Shown: in pieces, positions 34,432 to 43,353 of the stretch | Layout: each line of letters begins with the position of its first letter | Position numbering within the stretch: the stretch's first letter is position 1 | DNA from: Maricaulis sp. | GTDB lineage: Bacteria; Pseudomonadota; Alphaproteobacteria; Caulobacterales; Maricaulaceae | DNA length: 64,000 bases | Assembly: GCA_002692855.1 (NCBI GenBank) | Contig: NZMJ01000122.1 | Coordinates: 1 to 64,000, forward strand | Direction: 5' to 3' | Program-made: the position numbers and the translations under genes | Notes under the pieces: model-generated | What the model saw: the letters and a program-made list of their open reading frames with translations, nothing else | Told to the model about the DNA's origin: nothing | Databases searched by the model: none

Positions 34432-35586
34432 ATGACGCCCGCCATGACAACCGCACTCGATCTATACGACCCGACCGCCCGGCCCGCCCCCGGCAAGCCT
34501 TCGCTGACCGGCATGACGCGCGACGCCCTGAAACAGGCGCTGATCGATGGCGCGGGCGTGGAGGAACGCAAGGCCAGGATGCGCGCCGACCAGCTGTGGC
34601 GCTGGGTCCATCATCACGGCGCGACCGATTTCGACGCCATGACCAATGTGTCCAAGGACTTGCGAGCGGTACTCGAGCAGAATTTCACGCTTGCGCGCCC
34701 CGAGATTGTCGAACGCCTGGTCTCGGTCGACGGGACGCGCAAATACCTGATCCGCCTCGCGCCCGGCGTCGAGTGCGAGACCGTGTTCATTCCCGATGTC
34801 GGCAAGTCGGGTGCGCTGTGCGTGTCGAGCCAGGTGGGCTGCACGCTGAATTGCACCTTCTGCCATACCGGCACGCAGGCGCTGGTGCGAAACCTGACGG
34901 CGCAGGAAATTGCCGCCCAGGTCATCATCGCGCGGGACGATCTGAACGAATGGCCGACCTCGAACGAGAACCGCCAGATTACCAACATCGTCTTCATGGG
35001 CATGGGCGAGCCGCTCTACAATCTCGACCACGTATCGGACGCGATCGACACGATCTCCGACGGCGACGGCATCTCGATCGGGCGGCGCCGCATCACGGTC
35101 TCGACCTCGGGCGTGGTCCCGAAAATCGTCGAGCTGGGCGAGCGCACCGGCGCGATGCTGGCCATCTCGCTGCACGCGACCAATGACGCGCTGCGCGACG
35201 AGCTGGTGCCGCTGAACAAGAAATACCCGCTGGGCGAACTCATGGAGGCGATCCGGCAATACCCCAATCTCGGCAATGCCAAGCGCGTCACCTTCGAGTA
35301 CGTGATGCTGAAGGGTGTCAACGACTCGCTGGCCGAAGCGAAAGCGCTCGTGAAACTCCTCAAGGGCGTGCCCTCGAAGATCAACCTCATCCCGTTCAAT
35401 CCGTGGCCGAACAGCCCGTATGAATGCTCGGACTGGGACCAGATCGAGGCTTTCGCCGAGGTGATCAATCGCGCCGGCTATGCCTCTCCCATCCGCACCC
35501 CGCGCGGCCGCGACATCTTCGCGGCCTGCGGACAATTGCGCTCGGAGTCGAAGAAGATGCGGGCGAGCGACCGCAAGCGTGCTTAA
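34432..35586 (+). CDS. rlmN: Dual-specificity 23S rRNA/tRNA adenine C2-methyltransferase RlmN
   Basis: 384 residues. The radical-SAM cluster motif CTLNCTFC uses Cys137, Cys141 and Cys144; the N-terminal HhH-like domain contains [20 protein letters not shown], and the family's [10 protein letters not shown] and [12 protein letters not shown] motifs are present, as is the late Cys in [10 protein letters not shown]. It methylates C2 of A2503 in 23S rRNA and A37 of some tRNAs. Start ATG 34432 or 34444. Its stop overlaps the start of the next gene (TAATG). Confidence 0.97.
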   Translation: MTPAMTTALDLYDPTARPAPGKPSLTGMTRDALKQALIDGAGVEERKARMRADQLWRWVHHHGATDFDAMTNVSKDLRAVLEQNFTLARPEIVERLVSVDGTRKYLIRLAPGVECETVFIPDVGKSGALCVSSQVGCTLNCTFCHTGTQALVRNLTAQEIAAQVIIARDDLNEWPTSNENRQITNIVFMGMGEPLYNLDHVSDAIDTISDGDGISIGRRRITVSTSGVVPKIVELGERTGAMLAISLHATNDALRDELVPLNKKYPLGELMEAIRQYPNLGNAKRVTFEYVMLKGVNDSLAEAKALVKLLKGVPSKINLIPFNPWPNSPYECSDWDQIEAFAEVINRAGYASPIRTPRGRDIFAACGQLRSESKKMRASDRKRA

Positions 35587-36464
35587 TGGCAACTATATAC
35601 CATTATACATCCGGTGCTGGTATATGTGGAATTCTGTCGAAAGACAGAATTTGGGCCACAAGCTTTCTTTTTAGAAATGATTATTCTGAACTGACTTATG
35701 GATTAACACAATTTTGTAAGGAAATACTGCGCATTTCTCGAGTTCAGGGTCGTGAATTTGACGTATTGCCAGAGGCCCTCGCACATCGCCTACAAACACC
35801 TTTGGTCAACGCCGCCCATCCGTTCAGTGTTTCATTTTGCAAACATGCAGACGAGCGCCTAGATCGAAATGGTCTTCTCTCGCAATGGCGAGCCTATGGC
35901 GCCGACGGTGGTTACGCTATCGGGTTTGATGAAGACTCATTGATCGAACGAAGCTGCGACTACGCTAAAGGTTTCATGAATAACGAAAAAACATCAACTG
36001 TTGGGTGGTATATACCAGATAATTGTAGTTATGATGCGTATGAAGCACCAGAAGATGTTGAGAAAAACGATGAAATTCTAGATTTCATACACTCACTTTT
36101 GACAACCGATATTGAAAAAAGAGACGACATAAACGAGAATAGATTTGATTTGTTAAAAGAAGCCACGCGAGTGGCGTTATTTTTTAAGCACCAGGATTTC
36201 TTTGAAGAGAGAGAGTTTCGAATTGCTTATGGCCTGCTGAAAAGAAACGTTCATGCTGATCTCGATTTTATAGAAAACCGAGGGTCGATTTTCCCGCATA
36301 TCAACTTGTTCGGCGAGGCCGGGATCTCAGACTTGGTTCGGCGTATAGTGATTGGTCCGCACATTGACGCCGAACGCCGCGCCCGCTCACTTGAGCTTCT
36401 TCTGCGATGCCGAGGTCTGAACGGAATTGATGTTTCGATTTCTGATACACCGCTTCGCAAATGA
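35586..36464 (+). CDS. AT-rich DUF2971 domain protein, probably acquired
   Basis: 292 residues. The DUF2971 pattern is clear: YHYTSGAGICGILSKDRIWAT near the start, PFSVSFC, LSQWRAYGADGGYAIGFD and FEEREFRIAYG late. Biochemical function is not established. The early His (H6), the middle aromatic and the E-x-E (EERE) recall ADP-ribosyltransferase-like folds, which is only my inference. Composition is striking: the line 36001-36060 has 23 G+C of 60 and 36121-36180 has 24 of 60, against about two thirds around it; the last 150 bp return to host-like GC. It nevertheless overlaps rlmN (TAATG) and the next gene (ATGA). Confidence 0.85.
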   Translation: MATIYHYTSGAGICGILSKDRIWATSFLFRNDYSELTYGLTQFCKEILRISRVQGREFDVLPEALAHRLQTPLVNAAHPFSVSFCKHADERLDRNGLLSQWRAYGADGGYAIGFDEDSLIERSCDYAKGFMNNEKTSTVGWYIPDNCSYDAYEAPEDVEKNDEILDFIHSLLTTDIEKRDDINENRFDLLKEATRVALFFKHQDFFEEREFRIAYGLLKRNVHADLDFIENRGSIFPHINLFGEAGISDLVRRIVIGPHIDAERRARSLELLLRCRGLNGIDVSISDTPLRK

Positions 36465-36769
36465 CCATCGCCGTTCTTTATCGCTGGCGGATCACGCCGG
36501 GCCGCGAATCCGAATTCCGTGCCGCCTGGGTCGAGGGCACAAAGCTGATCCACGAACGCTGCGGCAGTTACGGCGCGCGCCTGCACGAGGGCGCGGACGG
36601 CCTGTTCTGGTCCTATGCCCGCTGGCCGTCCGAGGACGTCCGCAAGGCGTGTTTCGCCGGGAACGACTTTTTCTCGATGGAGTGTTTCAAGGCCATGCAG
36701 GCCGCCATCGCCGAACGGTTCGACGAGGTGGTGCTGACAATTACCGACGATGTTCTCAGAGAAGAATGA
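36461..36769 (+). CDS. ABM-type (antibiotic biosynthesis monooxygenase-like) protein
   Basis: 102 residues of dimeric ferredoxin-like fold: IAVLYRWRITPGRESEFRAAW, then LIHERCGSYGARLHEG and YARWPSED. Members range from haem-degrading enzymes to quinol monooxygenases; the function here is unknown. It starts in the stop codon of the DUF2971 gene (ATGA). Confidence 0.82.
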   Translation: MTIAVLYRWRITPGRESEFRAAWVEGTKLIHERCGSYGARLHEGADGLFWSYARWPSEDVRKACFAGNDFFSMECFKAMQAAIAERFDEVVLTITDDVLREE

Positions 36770-36779
36770 GGGCGTGTTT

Positions 36780-36915
36780 CCCTCCCCTTGAGGGGGAGGG
36801 ACGCGAGCGGCGACCGTCAGGTCGACGGGAGTGGGGTGGGGTGACAGCTCGCTTGCTACCCCCACCCGGTCGGCTGGCTGCCGCGCAGCCTCCTGGCCTC
36901 CCTCAAGGGGGAGGG
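36780..36915. repeat. 136-bp extragenic element with inverted GC-palindromic ends
   Basis: The left end is CCCTCCCCTTGAGGGGGAGGG and the right end CCTCCCTCAAGGGGGAGGG, each itself a hairpin and in inverted orientation to the other. Between them are GACCGTCAGGTCGACGGGAG, GTGGGGTGGGGTG with its complement-like CCCCCACCC, and a GGCTGGCTGCCGCGCAGCC hairpin. The whole unit can fold on itself and looks like a mobile palindromic element or a REP-type double unit. It fills most of the 217-bp gap. Confidence 0.7.
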
Positions 36916-36986
36916 CTGAAAGAGAAAACCCCAAATCCCCCTCCCGTCGCCGCTTTTTCGCCCAAACCGGTTCTAAATAGACCCGT

Positions 36987-37823
36987 ATGACGGAAATCTA
37001 CGGACCTTTCGCCCCGCCGCCCGCGGGTGGCAGCAACGGCGCGCCTCACGACAGGCCGCGCCCGCGCAAGCCCGGCCCCCCGCCTCCGCAAAAACACTGG
37101 GGCGGCCTGCCGCTCTGGGCCAATCTCGCTTTGCGCGGCGTGATCCTGATGGTCGGCGCGCTGGGTGTCGGCGCGGTGCTGCAATACATTGATGGCCTGC
37201 CCGAGGGCCGCAAGCCGTGGGGCCAGGCCGATCTCGACGAGCCCGGCATCCACCTCTTCACCTCGTCGCACCTGATGGCGCTGCGCGACAATCCCGACGC
37301 GTGCCTGGCCGCGCTTGACGGATCGGAGATGGAATTCACGCTGGCCGACCCCTCGCCTTCGGAAACCCCGGCCTGTCACTGGCAGGCGGGCGTGGTCGTC
37401 CAGCAGTCGAACATCGGCTATGCGAGCCCGTCGCCCGAGGTCGCATCATGCGCGCTCGCGGCCTCGCTCTATGTCTGGGAACGCGAAGTGGTCCAGCCCG
37501 CCGCGCTGGCCTATCTCGGCGCCGAGGTCGACGAGATCCTGCATTTCGGCACTTACTCCTGCCGCCGGGTGAATGGTGCGCAATCGGGCAATTGGTCGGA
37601 ACATGCCGGCGCAAACGCCATCGACGTCGCCGGTTTCCGCCTGACCGACGGGCGGGTGATCGAAGTGACCGACTGGAATGACGGCGACGAGGCCTCCGCC
37701 TTCCTGCGCGAGGTGCGGGACGGGTCGTGCGCGCTGTTCACCGGCGTCCTGGGCCCTGACTACAATGCCGCCCACCACGATCATTTCCATCTCGACATGG
37801 GCCGCTGGGGCATGTGCAGCTGA
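36987..37823 (+). CDS. Extensin-like family protein (membrane-anchored)
   Basis: 278 residues: a Pro/Gly-rich cytoplasmic N-terminus, one membrane helix (LALRGVILMVGALGVGAVL) and an extensin-like C-terminal domain with SCALAASLYVWEREVVQPAA, SCRRVNG, SEHAGANAIDVAGFRL and HHDHFHLDMG. The conserved His and Asp residues suit a zinc-dependent peptidase of the D-Ala-D-Ala carboxypeptidase type acting on peptidoglycan. Despite the name it has nothing to do with plant extensins. Confidence 0.88.
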   Translation: MTEIYGPFAPPPAGGSNGAPHDRPRPRKPGPPPPQKHWGGLPLWANLALRGVILMVGALGVGAVLQYIDGLPEGRKPWGQADLDEPGIHLFTSSHLMALRDNPDACLAALDGSEMEFTLADPSPSETPACHWQAGVVVQQSNIGYASPSPEVASCALAASLYVWEREVVQPAALAYLGAEVDEILHFGTYSCRRVNGAQSGNWSEHAGANAIDVAGFRLTDGRVIEVTDWNDGDEASAFLREVRDGSCALFTGVLGPDYNAAHHDHFHLDMGRWGMCS

Positions 37824-37904
37824 CACGCCCGCCGATTCCCCTCATACGGGATTCCGCTTCCCCCTCGCCGCGTGTTAACCATAGTGCGGGGCAGGGGGTA
37901 TCCC

Positions 37905-38681
37905 ATGCAGTTGATGTATGTGGACGAGTCGGGCGACGCAGGGCGCGAACCGGGTTCAACGCCGGTTTTCGTGCTCGCCGGGCTTGTCACGCCTGCCAAT
38001 CGCTGGACTGAAACCGAACGCCGCCTGGTCGACATGCGGCGCGAAATCGGTGCGCAATACGGGCTGAAGGCCAGTGACGAACTGCGCGGCTCGGCGATCC
38101 TGCGTTCGGGTCCCGGCAATCACGCCCGCCGCGTCGCGCTGATCCAGTCCGTGCTCGAACGGCTCGGCAAGATGCCGCATCTGAAAATCATGCTGACGCT
38201 CGTGCGCAAGGAAAACCTGCCGCCGGAAACCGATGTCTTCCGAGCCGGATGGAGTGCGCATCTGGGCCGGTTCGACGGTTATCTCAACACGCTCAATCGC
38301 GGACGCCCGCCGGAAACGGGTGCGCCGGGCTTTGTCGTCTCGGATGACACGCACGGCGCCCAGCTCGACAAGCTCGTCAAGGCGCTGCGCCGCGAACGCC
38401 CGGTGCGGATCCATTCGGGCTGGTGGCTGTGGAAGAAGTCTGAAATCGTCAACAGGCCGCTGCGCTACGTCATCGAACAGCCCCAGCGCCGGGATTCAAA
38501 ATCCTCGCTGCTGATCCAGGCGGCGGATCTGTGCGCCTATGCCGTCTATCAGCGCGAGAAGCCGCACGGCGCGGTGCGCGAGGCCAAGGGGCACGAGACC
38601 TTCCTCAAGGCCCTCGCGCCCAACATTGTCCGCACCGGCGGCACGGACGAGGCCGGCGTTCACGTGATCGAGAACAGCTGA
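37905..38681 (+). CDS. DUF3800 domain protein
   Basis: 258 residues. The RNase H-like signature is MYVDESGDAG at the start; later acidic residues include VVSDDTHG and the LLIQAADLCAYAVY helix. DUF3800 proteins are often found in phages, islands and defence neighbourhoods, but no partner is visible here. ATG 37905 is preferred over 37872. A terminator follows. Confidence 0.85.
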   Translation: MQLMYVDESGDAGREPGSTPVFVLAGLVTPANRWTETERRLVDMRREIGAQYGLKASDELRGSAILRSGPGNHARRVALIQSVLERLGKMPHLKIMLTLVRKENLPPETDVFRAGWSAHLGRFDGYLNTLNRGRPPETGAPGFVVSDDTHGAQLDKLVKALRRERPVRIHSGWWLWKKSEIVNRPLRYVIEQPQRRDSKSSLLIQAADLCAYAVYQREKPHGAVREAKGHETFLKALAPNIVRTGGTDEAGVHVIENS

Positions 38682-38689
38682 AACGAAAA

Positions 38690-38723
38690 CGGGCGGCCCG
38701 AGGATGATCCACGAGGCCGCCCG
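38690..38723. terminator. Hairpin terminator
   Basis: CGGGCGGCC (38690-38698) pairs with GGCCGCCCG (38715-38723) across a 16-nt loop, just after the DUF3800 stop and before the converging methyltransferase gene. Confidence 0.75.
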
Positions 38724-38810
38724 CTTGTAGAATGCAAACCTGAACCGGGACGCGCCCGGGTTGGCTCACGAGGGCGAGTTTACCACGCCCTCGCGCGCGC
38801 CGGAAGCGAT

Positions 38811-39671
38811 TTACATCGGCTTGCGATACACCAGCACGAAGCGGTCGGTCTGGCGCCGGATGGACGGGTCGAAGACGTTCAGCGTGTGGTCGTCATCGGC
38901 ATTGGCCAGGATGTCGCTCGCACCCTGGAACTCGAAACCGGCGGCTTCGACCTGTGCGCGCACGACGGCCTCGTCGATGCGGTGCAGCGTCTCGATGTCA
39001 TCCTCGCCCGAGCCCGGACGCGCGGCGTGGTCCACGATCACATAGACGCCGCCGGGACGCAGCCCGTCATAAATCGCCTGGTTCATCGCGGCCATGTCCT
39101 CGTTCGGATCAAGCACCTGGTCGTGATAGAGCAGGACGATGAAGACCCCATCGAGATCGCCCTCGATCCCGTCAAGCGGTGCCGTGTCGGACGTGACATG
39201 GGTGGAGACATTCGAATATCCCGCTTCCATCGCGTCCATGGCGCCGGTCAGATTCGGGAAGCGCTCGACGGTCCAGTCGAAATTCTGCGAATAGACATGG
39301 CCGTCACCGCCGACGGCGGCAGACAGGACGCGGGTGTAATACCCGCCTCCGGCGCCCAGATCGGCCACCCGCCAGCCGGGGCGAACACCGGCAAAGGTCA
39401 GGATTTCGGCCGGGTGGCGCATCGGGTCCAGCTCGACATCACCGTCCGGACGCTCGGCATTGGCCAGGCGCTCCGACAGGGACATCGGCGCGGCATCGCC
39501 GCTCATGCCCTCGTCATCGATGACGTCACCCTCGCCTGACGCGGCCATGTCGTCCGACATCGCGCCATCGTCGGTCATCGCGGCGTCATCGGACGTGTCC
39601 TGCGACGGCGAACAGGCAGCCAGCGCGGCGATCAGCGCCAGCGCCGAGATGTGTGCAGAAAGCTTCAGCAT
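38811..39671 (-). CDS. Lipoprotein with a class I methyltransferase domain
   Basis: 286 residues. The signal peptide ends in the lipobox LAAC, followed by a linker very rich in Asp, Met and Ser (DDAAMTDDGAMSDDM). The domain that follows has a SAM-binding motif I, VADLGAGGGYYTRVL, then HDQVLD and GLRPGGVYVIVDHAARPG. A lipoprotein signal would put it in the periplasm, where SAM is not known to be available, so it may bind another ligand or use the fold differently. Related annotated proteins exist in caulobacters. ATG 39671 is chosen for the signal peptide. Confidence 0.85.
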   Translation of the reverse strand: MLKLSAHISALALIAALAACSPSQDTSDDAAMTDDGAMSDDMAASGEGDVIDDEGMSGDAAPMSLSERLANAERPDGDVELDPMRHPAEILTFAGVRPGWRVADLGAGGGYYTRVLSAAVGGDGHVYSQNFDWTVERFPNLTGAMDAMEAGYSNVSTHVTSDTAPLDGIEGDLDGVFIVLLYHDQVLDPNEDMAAMNQAIYDGLRPGGVYVIVDHAARPGSGEDDIETLHRIDEAVVRAQVEAAGFEFQGASDILANADDDHTLNVFDPSIRRQTDRFVLVYRKPM

Positions 39672-39775
39672 GGATTCCCCCAATGGGCCGGCATCGCGGC
39701 AGGATGCGGCTTCATGCGCATCCTGCCCGCAATTGCCTTCCGGGTCCAAGGCGTTCACGAAGAATTCAATCCGTG

Positions 39776-40228
39776 TCAGCCCTTTGCGAGCACCGTCTTG
39801 ACGCGCGCGGTCAGCTTGTCGGCGGGCTCGTTGACCACGTCCACATTGACCATGTGCTCGGTGATCGGCTCGGCATGGTCCAGATTGTCGCGCAGTATGC
39901 CCAGCGCCCGGTCCGGCGCGAAGATGATCAGGCGTTCGATTTTCTTCTTGTAGGCCGCATCGCTCAGACGTTCGGCCAGATCCTTCAGGAAACGCTCTTC
40001 CTCGCGCTGGTGCGCGTCGTCCTGCTCCATCGCCGAATAGCCGTGCCCGTCATCGGCGCGGCGGCCCGGCTTGTCGGTGAAGATCTCCCGGTTGGGCGGA
40101 ACATTCTCGTCCTCGGCATCCACCAGCCGCAGATCGGGCAGGTCGTCAAACCCGTTATTGCGATAGATCAGCGCCTTGCCGCCATCGGCGGCGACGATCC
40201 ACATTTCACGGTCAGGTCCGGTCGTCAT
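39776..40228 (-). CDS. Host-attachment family protein
   Basis: 150 residues: EMWIVAADGGKALIYRN at the start, then ADDGHGYSAMEQDDAHQREEERFLKDLAERL and IIFAPDRALGILRDNL, the layout of the family named after a protein needed for attachment to host cells in Agrobacterium. Function in a free-living bacterium is unknown. It lies 105 bp upstream of the lipoprotein methyltransferase on the same strand. Confidence 0.85.
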   Translation of the reverse strand: MTTGPDREMWIVAADGGKALIYRNNGFDDLPDLRLVDAEDENVPPNREIFTDKPGRRADDGHGYSAMEQDDAHQREEERFLKDLAERLSDAAYKKKIERLIIFAPDRALGILRDNLDHAEPITEHMVNVDVVNEPADKLTARVKTVLAKG

Positions 40229-40340
40229 CTGCGTCTCCTTTGCGTGGCAGACCGGCAGGTCCGCCAGGGTCGATCTTGGCTTCGGGCGGTTGCGGGCTTA
40301 AGCCTGCGGGACACGAAACCGCGTCTCGAAAGGCTCACCG

Positions 40341-41102
40341 ATGCAACTCGCCCTGTCTTCCTGGCCGGAGGTGAAAACCTATCTGTCCCGGTCCACCGGC
40401 ATTGTTGTGCCCATCGGCTCGACCGAGCAGCACGGCCCGAACGGATTGCTCGGCACCGATGCGCTCTGCCCGGAAATCATCGCCCGCGAGGCAGGGGATG
40501 CGGCGGGCTTCCTGGTCGCGCCGACCTTCAATGTAGGGAATGCCCAGCATCATCTGGGGTTCCCCGGATCGATCACCTTGCGCCCCTCGACCATGATCGC
40601 CGCGATGCAGGACTGGATCGGCTCGCTGGCGCGCCACGGCTTTACGGAAATCTATTTCCTGAACGGTCATGGCGGGAATATCGCGCCCGTCACCACGGCT
40701 TTTTCCGAGTATTACGCGCCGTGGTCGCTGCGCGGCGAACCCTGCCCGGTGACGCTGAAGCTGCGCAACTGGTGGGAATTACCCGGTGTCATGGCCCTGT
40801 GCCGCGACATCTTCCCGGTCGGCGAGGGGCAGCACGCCACCGCATCGGAAGTCTCGGTGACCTATTACGGCTATCCCGATGCGCAAAAGCGGGTTGAAAT
40901 GACGCCGAAGATCGCCCCCGTGGGCGGCTTCACGGATGCTGCCAACTACCGCGATACCTTCCCCGATGGCCGGATCGGATCCGATCCCTCCCAGGCCACG
41001 CCGGAAAAGGGCGCCCGCATCGTCGCAAAAGCCCGCGACGCGATGGTGGCCGAGGTCGCGGCCTTCTTCTCAAGCCCTTCGCGGAGCGGTGCGGATGGCT
41101 GA
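40341..41102 (+). CDS. Creatininase family amidohydrolase
   Basis: 253 residues. Metal ligands are in IGSTEQHGPNGLLGTDA, LNGHGGN and the late Glu in GQHATASEVS. The family includes creatininase, MftE-type peptidases and riboflavin/F420 formamide hydrolases; no substrate can be assigned. It overlaps the next gene by 8 bp. Confidence 0.9.
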   Translation: MQLALSSWPEVKTYLSRSTGIVVPIGSTEQHGPNGLLGTDALCPEIIAREAGDAAGFLVAPTFNVGNAQHHLGFPGSITLRPSTMIAAMQDWIGSLARHGFTEIYFLNGHGGNIAPVTTAFSEYYAPWSLRGEPCPVTLKLRNWWELPGVMALCRDIFPVGEGQHATASEVSVTYYGYPDAQKRVEMTPKIAPVGGFTDAANYRDTFPDGRIGSDPSQATPEKGARIVAKARDAMVAEVAAFFSSPSRSGADG

Positions 41103-41634
41103 CCAGCCGTTTTCCGATGATGCCGTCCGGAAAGCGACCGGACGGGTCTGGGCCGAATGGCGCGCGGCGCTGGACCCGTGGGCGCCGGACCTGCCCCATG
41201 CCGAGATCGCCCGGCGCCTGCAGGACGATTACGGCCTGTCGGCCTGGTGGGCCCAGACCGTGACCGGCGGCTGGGAAATGATGTCCGGCCGCCGCGACCG
41301 TCACGAAATGGCGGACGGCTTCCAGGCGACCGCCTCGCGGACCATCGCCGCAGACGAGGCGCTCTTGCGCGCTGCCGTCACCGAGCCTTCGGTGTTTGCC
41401 GGCTGGGCGCCGCCCGGGGGGATGGAGATCACGACCGCCAATCCCGGCAAGCCCGTCAATGCACGCTGGCTCGGCCCGGAGGGTGGCCGCGTGGTCTTTT
41501 ATTTCACCGCAGCCGGTGAGAAGACCAAACTCGCCATCAATCACGAGCGTCTGCCCGACGCGGACACGTGCAGCCGGATGAAAACTGCCTGGCGCGCGGC
41601 CATCGATGACCTCAGGACACGGCTGGAATCATGA
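41095..41634 (+). CDS. DUF4287-like/SRPBCC protein
   Basis: 179 residues. The N-terminal half, GRVWAEWRAALDPWAPDLPHAEIARRL and LSAWWAQTVTGGWEMMSGRR, resembles the DUF4287 type. The C-terminal half, ASRTIAADEALL...GRVVFYFTAAGEKTKLAINHERL, looks like a START/SRPBCC fold (AHSA1-like). Function unknown. It overlaps creatininase by 8 bp and the kelch gene by 4 bp. Confidence 0.75.
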   Translation: MADQPFSDDAVRKATGRVWAEWRAALDPWAPDLPHAEIARRLQDDYGLSAWWAQTVTGGWEMMSGRRDRHEMADGFQATASRTIAADEALLRAAVTEPSVFAGWAPPGGMEITTANPGKPVNARWLGPEGGRVVFYFTAAGEKTKLAINHERLPDADTCSRMKTAWRAAIDDLRTRLES

Positions 41635-42725
41635 AATCTCCCTGGCCTGCTTTGCTGCTTCTCGCGGCTTGCTCACCGGGCACCGGATCAGCACCCGTGA
41701 CGGTGACCGACCTGCCGCCCGGCACCCATGCTCGCCTGCCCGAACCCGTCTCCAACAATGCTGTCGCCGCGATCGAGGTTGACGGGCAGGTGATGGCCTA
41801 TTCCTTCGCCGGGCTCCACGAAGGCAAGACCTGGGCGGACGTGACCGCGGATGCCTATGCCTGCAACATGGATTTGCGGACCTGCCGCGAGATGCCGGGC
41901 CTGCCGGATGGAATTGGCCGCCTCGCCAGCGTGGCGGTTGCCGTGGACGGCGCGATCTGGATTTTCGGCGGTTACACGGTCGCCGAGGACGGCAGCGAAC
42001 GCTCGACACCCGAAGCCTGGCGCTTTGATCCGCGCGACGAGCGTTACACCCGGGTCGCCGACATGCCGGTGCCGGTCGATGATGCCGTCGCCCTGCCCTA
42101 TGGCGATCGCTACGTGATCCTGGTCTCGGGCTGGCATGACACCGACAATGTCGCCGACGTGCAGGTCTATGACACGGTCCAGGACATCTGGTTCGCCGCG
42201 ACACCCTGGCCGGGCCGCCCGGTCTTTGGTCATGCCGGGGGCATTGTCGCCAACCGGCTTCTGGTCTGCGGCGGGGTCGAGGTCGTGCCCCCCGAAACCG
42301 AGGGCGGGCGGCGCAGCTTCCGGCGCTATGATGTCTGCTGGTCGGGGACGGTCGATCCGCAAGCGCCGTGGCAGATCGACTGGCGTGTCGCCCCCAACCA
42401 TCCCGGCCCGATGCCGTACCGGGCCGCAGCCACCGGTGATCCGGCGCGCGGCACGGTTCTGTTCGCAGGCGGTACCGACACCCCCTACAACTACAATGGC
42501 GAGGGCTATGACGGCTCACCCGCCGCGCCGCTCGACATGGTCATGTATCCGGTCAATCTCGCGGCGCCGCGCGAGGAGGCCTGGCGGATGGTCATGCGCA
42601 CACCCGGCAGCGGCACGATGGACCACCGCGGACTGGTCCCGTGGCAAGGGTGCTATTACACGATTGGCGGTATGAATGGTGACCGGGAGGTCATTGCCGA
42701 TGTCCGGGAAATCCGGATTCGCTAG
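41631..42725 (+). CDS. Kelch-repeat lipoprotein
   Basis: 364 residues: lipobox LLAAC with the signal peptide MKSPWPALLLLAAC, then kelch-like beta-propeller blades marked by IWIFGGYTV, VILVSGWHD, LLVCGGVEV, VLFAGGTD and YYTIGGMN. The last blade closes near the C-terminus. Some bacterial kelch proteins are sialic acid mutarotases (NanM), but no sialic acid genes are here. The start lies within the stop region of the preceding gene (ATGA). Confidence 0.85.
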   Translation: MKSPWPALLLLAACSPGTGSAPVTVTDLPPGTHARLPEPVSNNAVAAIEVDGQVMAYSFAGLHEGKTWADVTADAYACNMDLRTCREMPGLPDGIGRLASVAVAVDGAIWIFGGYTVAEDGSERSTPEAWRFDPRDERYTRVADMPVPVDDAVALPYGDRYVILVSGWHDTDNVADVQVYDTVQDIWFAATPWPGRPVFGHAGGIVANRLLVCGGVEVVPPETEGGRRSFRRYDVCWSGTVDPQAPWQIDWRVAPNHPGPMPYRAAATGDPARGTVLFAGGTDTPYNYNGEGYDGSPAAPLDMVMYPVNLAAPREEAWRMVMRTPGSGTMDHRGLVPWQGCYYTIGGMNGDREVIADVREIRIR

Positions 42726-43054
42726 GCTGCGTATACGTTTCCGTTCCTGACATCCACCGACACCGGGGTCAGGCCGCTGGCGCCCGCCGGCCCGCCGGCG
42801 CAGGCCCCCGACTCGATGTCGAAAACCGCGCCGTGGGCCGGGCAGATCAGCGTGTCGCCGCCATGGGCAAACACTTTTCCGTTCGGCAGGTTCAGCGGCC
42901 GGCCGGCGTGCGGGCAGACATTGAGATAGGCGCGCACCGTCTCGCCCTTGCGCGCGAGGATGACCGGCGCCTCGGCCCAGTTGGCAACGACGCCGCCGGG
43001 ATCCGGGATGCCCTCGACCTCGCCCAACAACGTTCCGGGTGGCGGCAGGATCAT
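42722..43054 (-). CDS. Rieske [2Fe-2S] protein
   Basis: 110 residues with both Rieske boxes, CPHAGRPLN and CPAHGAVFD. Short Rieske proteins like this serve as ferredoxins for oxygenases or as nitrite-reductase small-subunit relatives. ATG 43054 gives a domain-sized protein; it overlaps the yciI stop by 4 bp. It is the last gene of the tsaD-gpsA-yciI operon. Confidence 0.9.
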   Translation of the reverse strand: MILPPPGTLLGEVEGIPDPGGVVANWAEAPVILARKGETVRAYLNVCPHAGRPLNLPNGKVFAHGGDTLICPAHGAVFDIESGACAGGPAGASGLTPVSVDVRNGNVYAA

Positions 43055-43353
43055 GACGCCCCTGTTGCGGGTTCGGGCGCGCCAATCGCCCATTTGAAGG
43101 GCTGGATATCGACCGTTTCGAACAATCCGGCGACGGCGTAGGGGTCGTCCCGGATCCAGTCGCGGAACCCGGCCTCGTCGTCGGTCTCGAAGATCAGCAG
43201 CGAGCCGCACATCTGCCCGTCGGCGTCCAGCAGCGGACCCGCGACATGCAGGTGCGCCGGTCCATTTTTCGCGAACGCCAGATGCGCCTCGCGATTGGCG
43301 AGCCGCGTCTCGAGATGGCCGGGCTTGTCCCGCGCCTGCACCACCAGGAACAT
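43051..43353 (-). CDS. YciI-like protein
   Basis: 100 residues: FLVVQARDKPGHLETRLANREAHLAF, GSLLIFETDDEAGFRDWIRDDPYAVAGLF, the YciI dimeric ferredoxin-like fold with its conserved His and Asp. Function unknown. Stop and the gpsA-side stop region are tightly packed, with gpsA ending at the next base. Confidence 0.9.
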   Translation of the reverse strand: MFLVVQARDKPGHLETRLANREAHLAFAKNGPAHLHVAGPLLDADGQMCGSLLIFETDDEAGFRDWIRDDPYAVAGLFETVDIQPFKWAIGAPEPATGAS

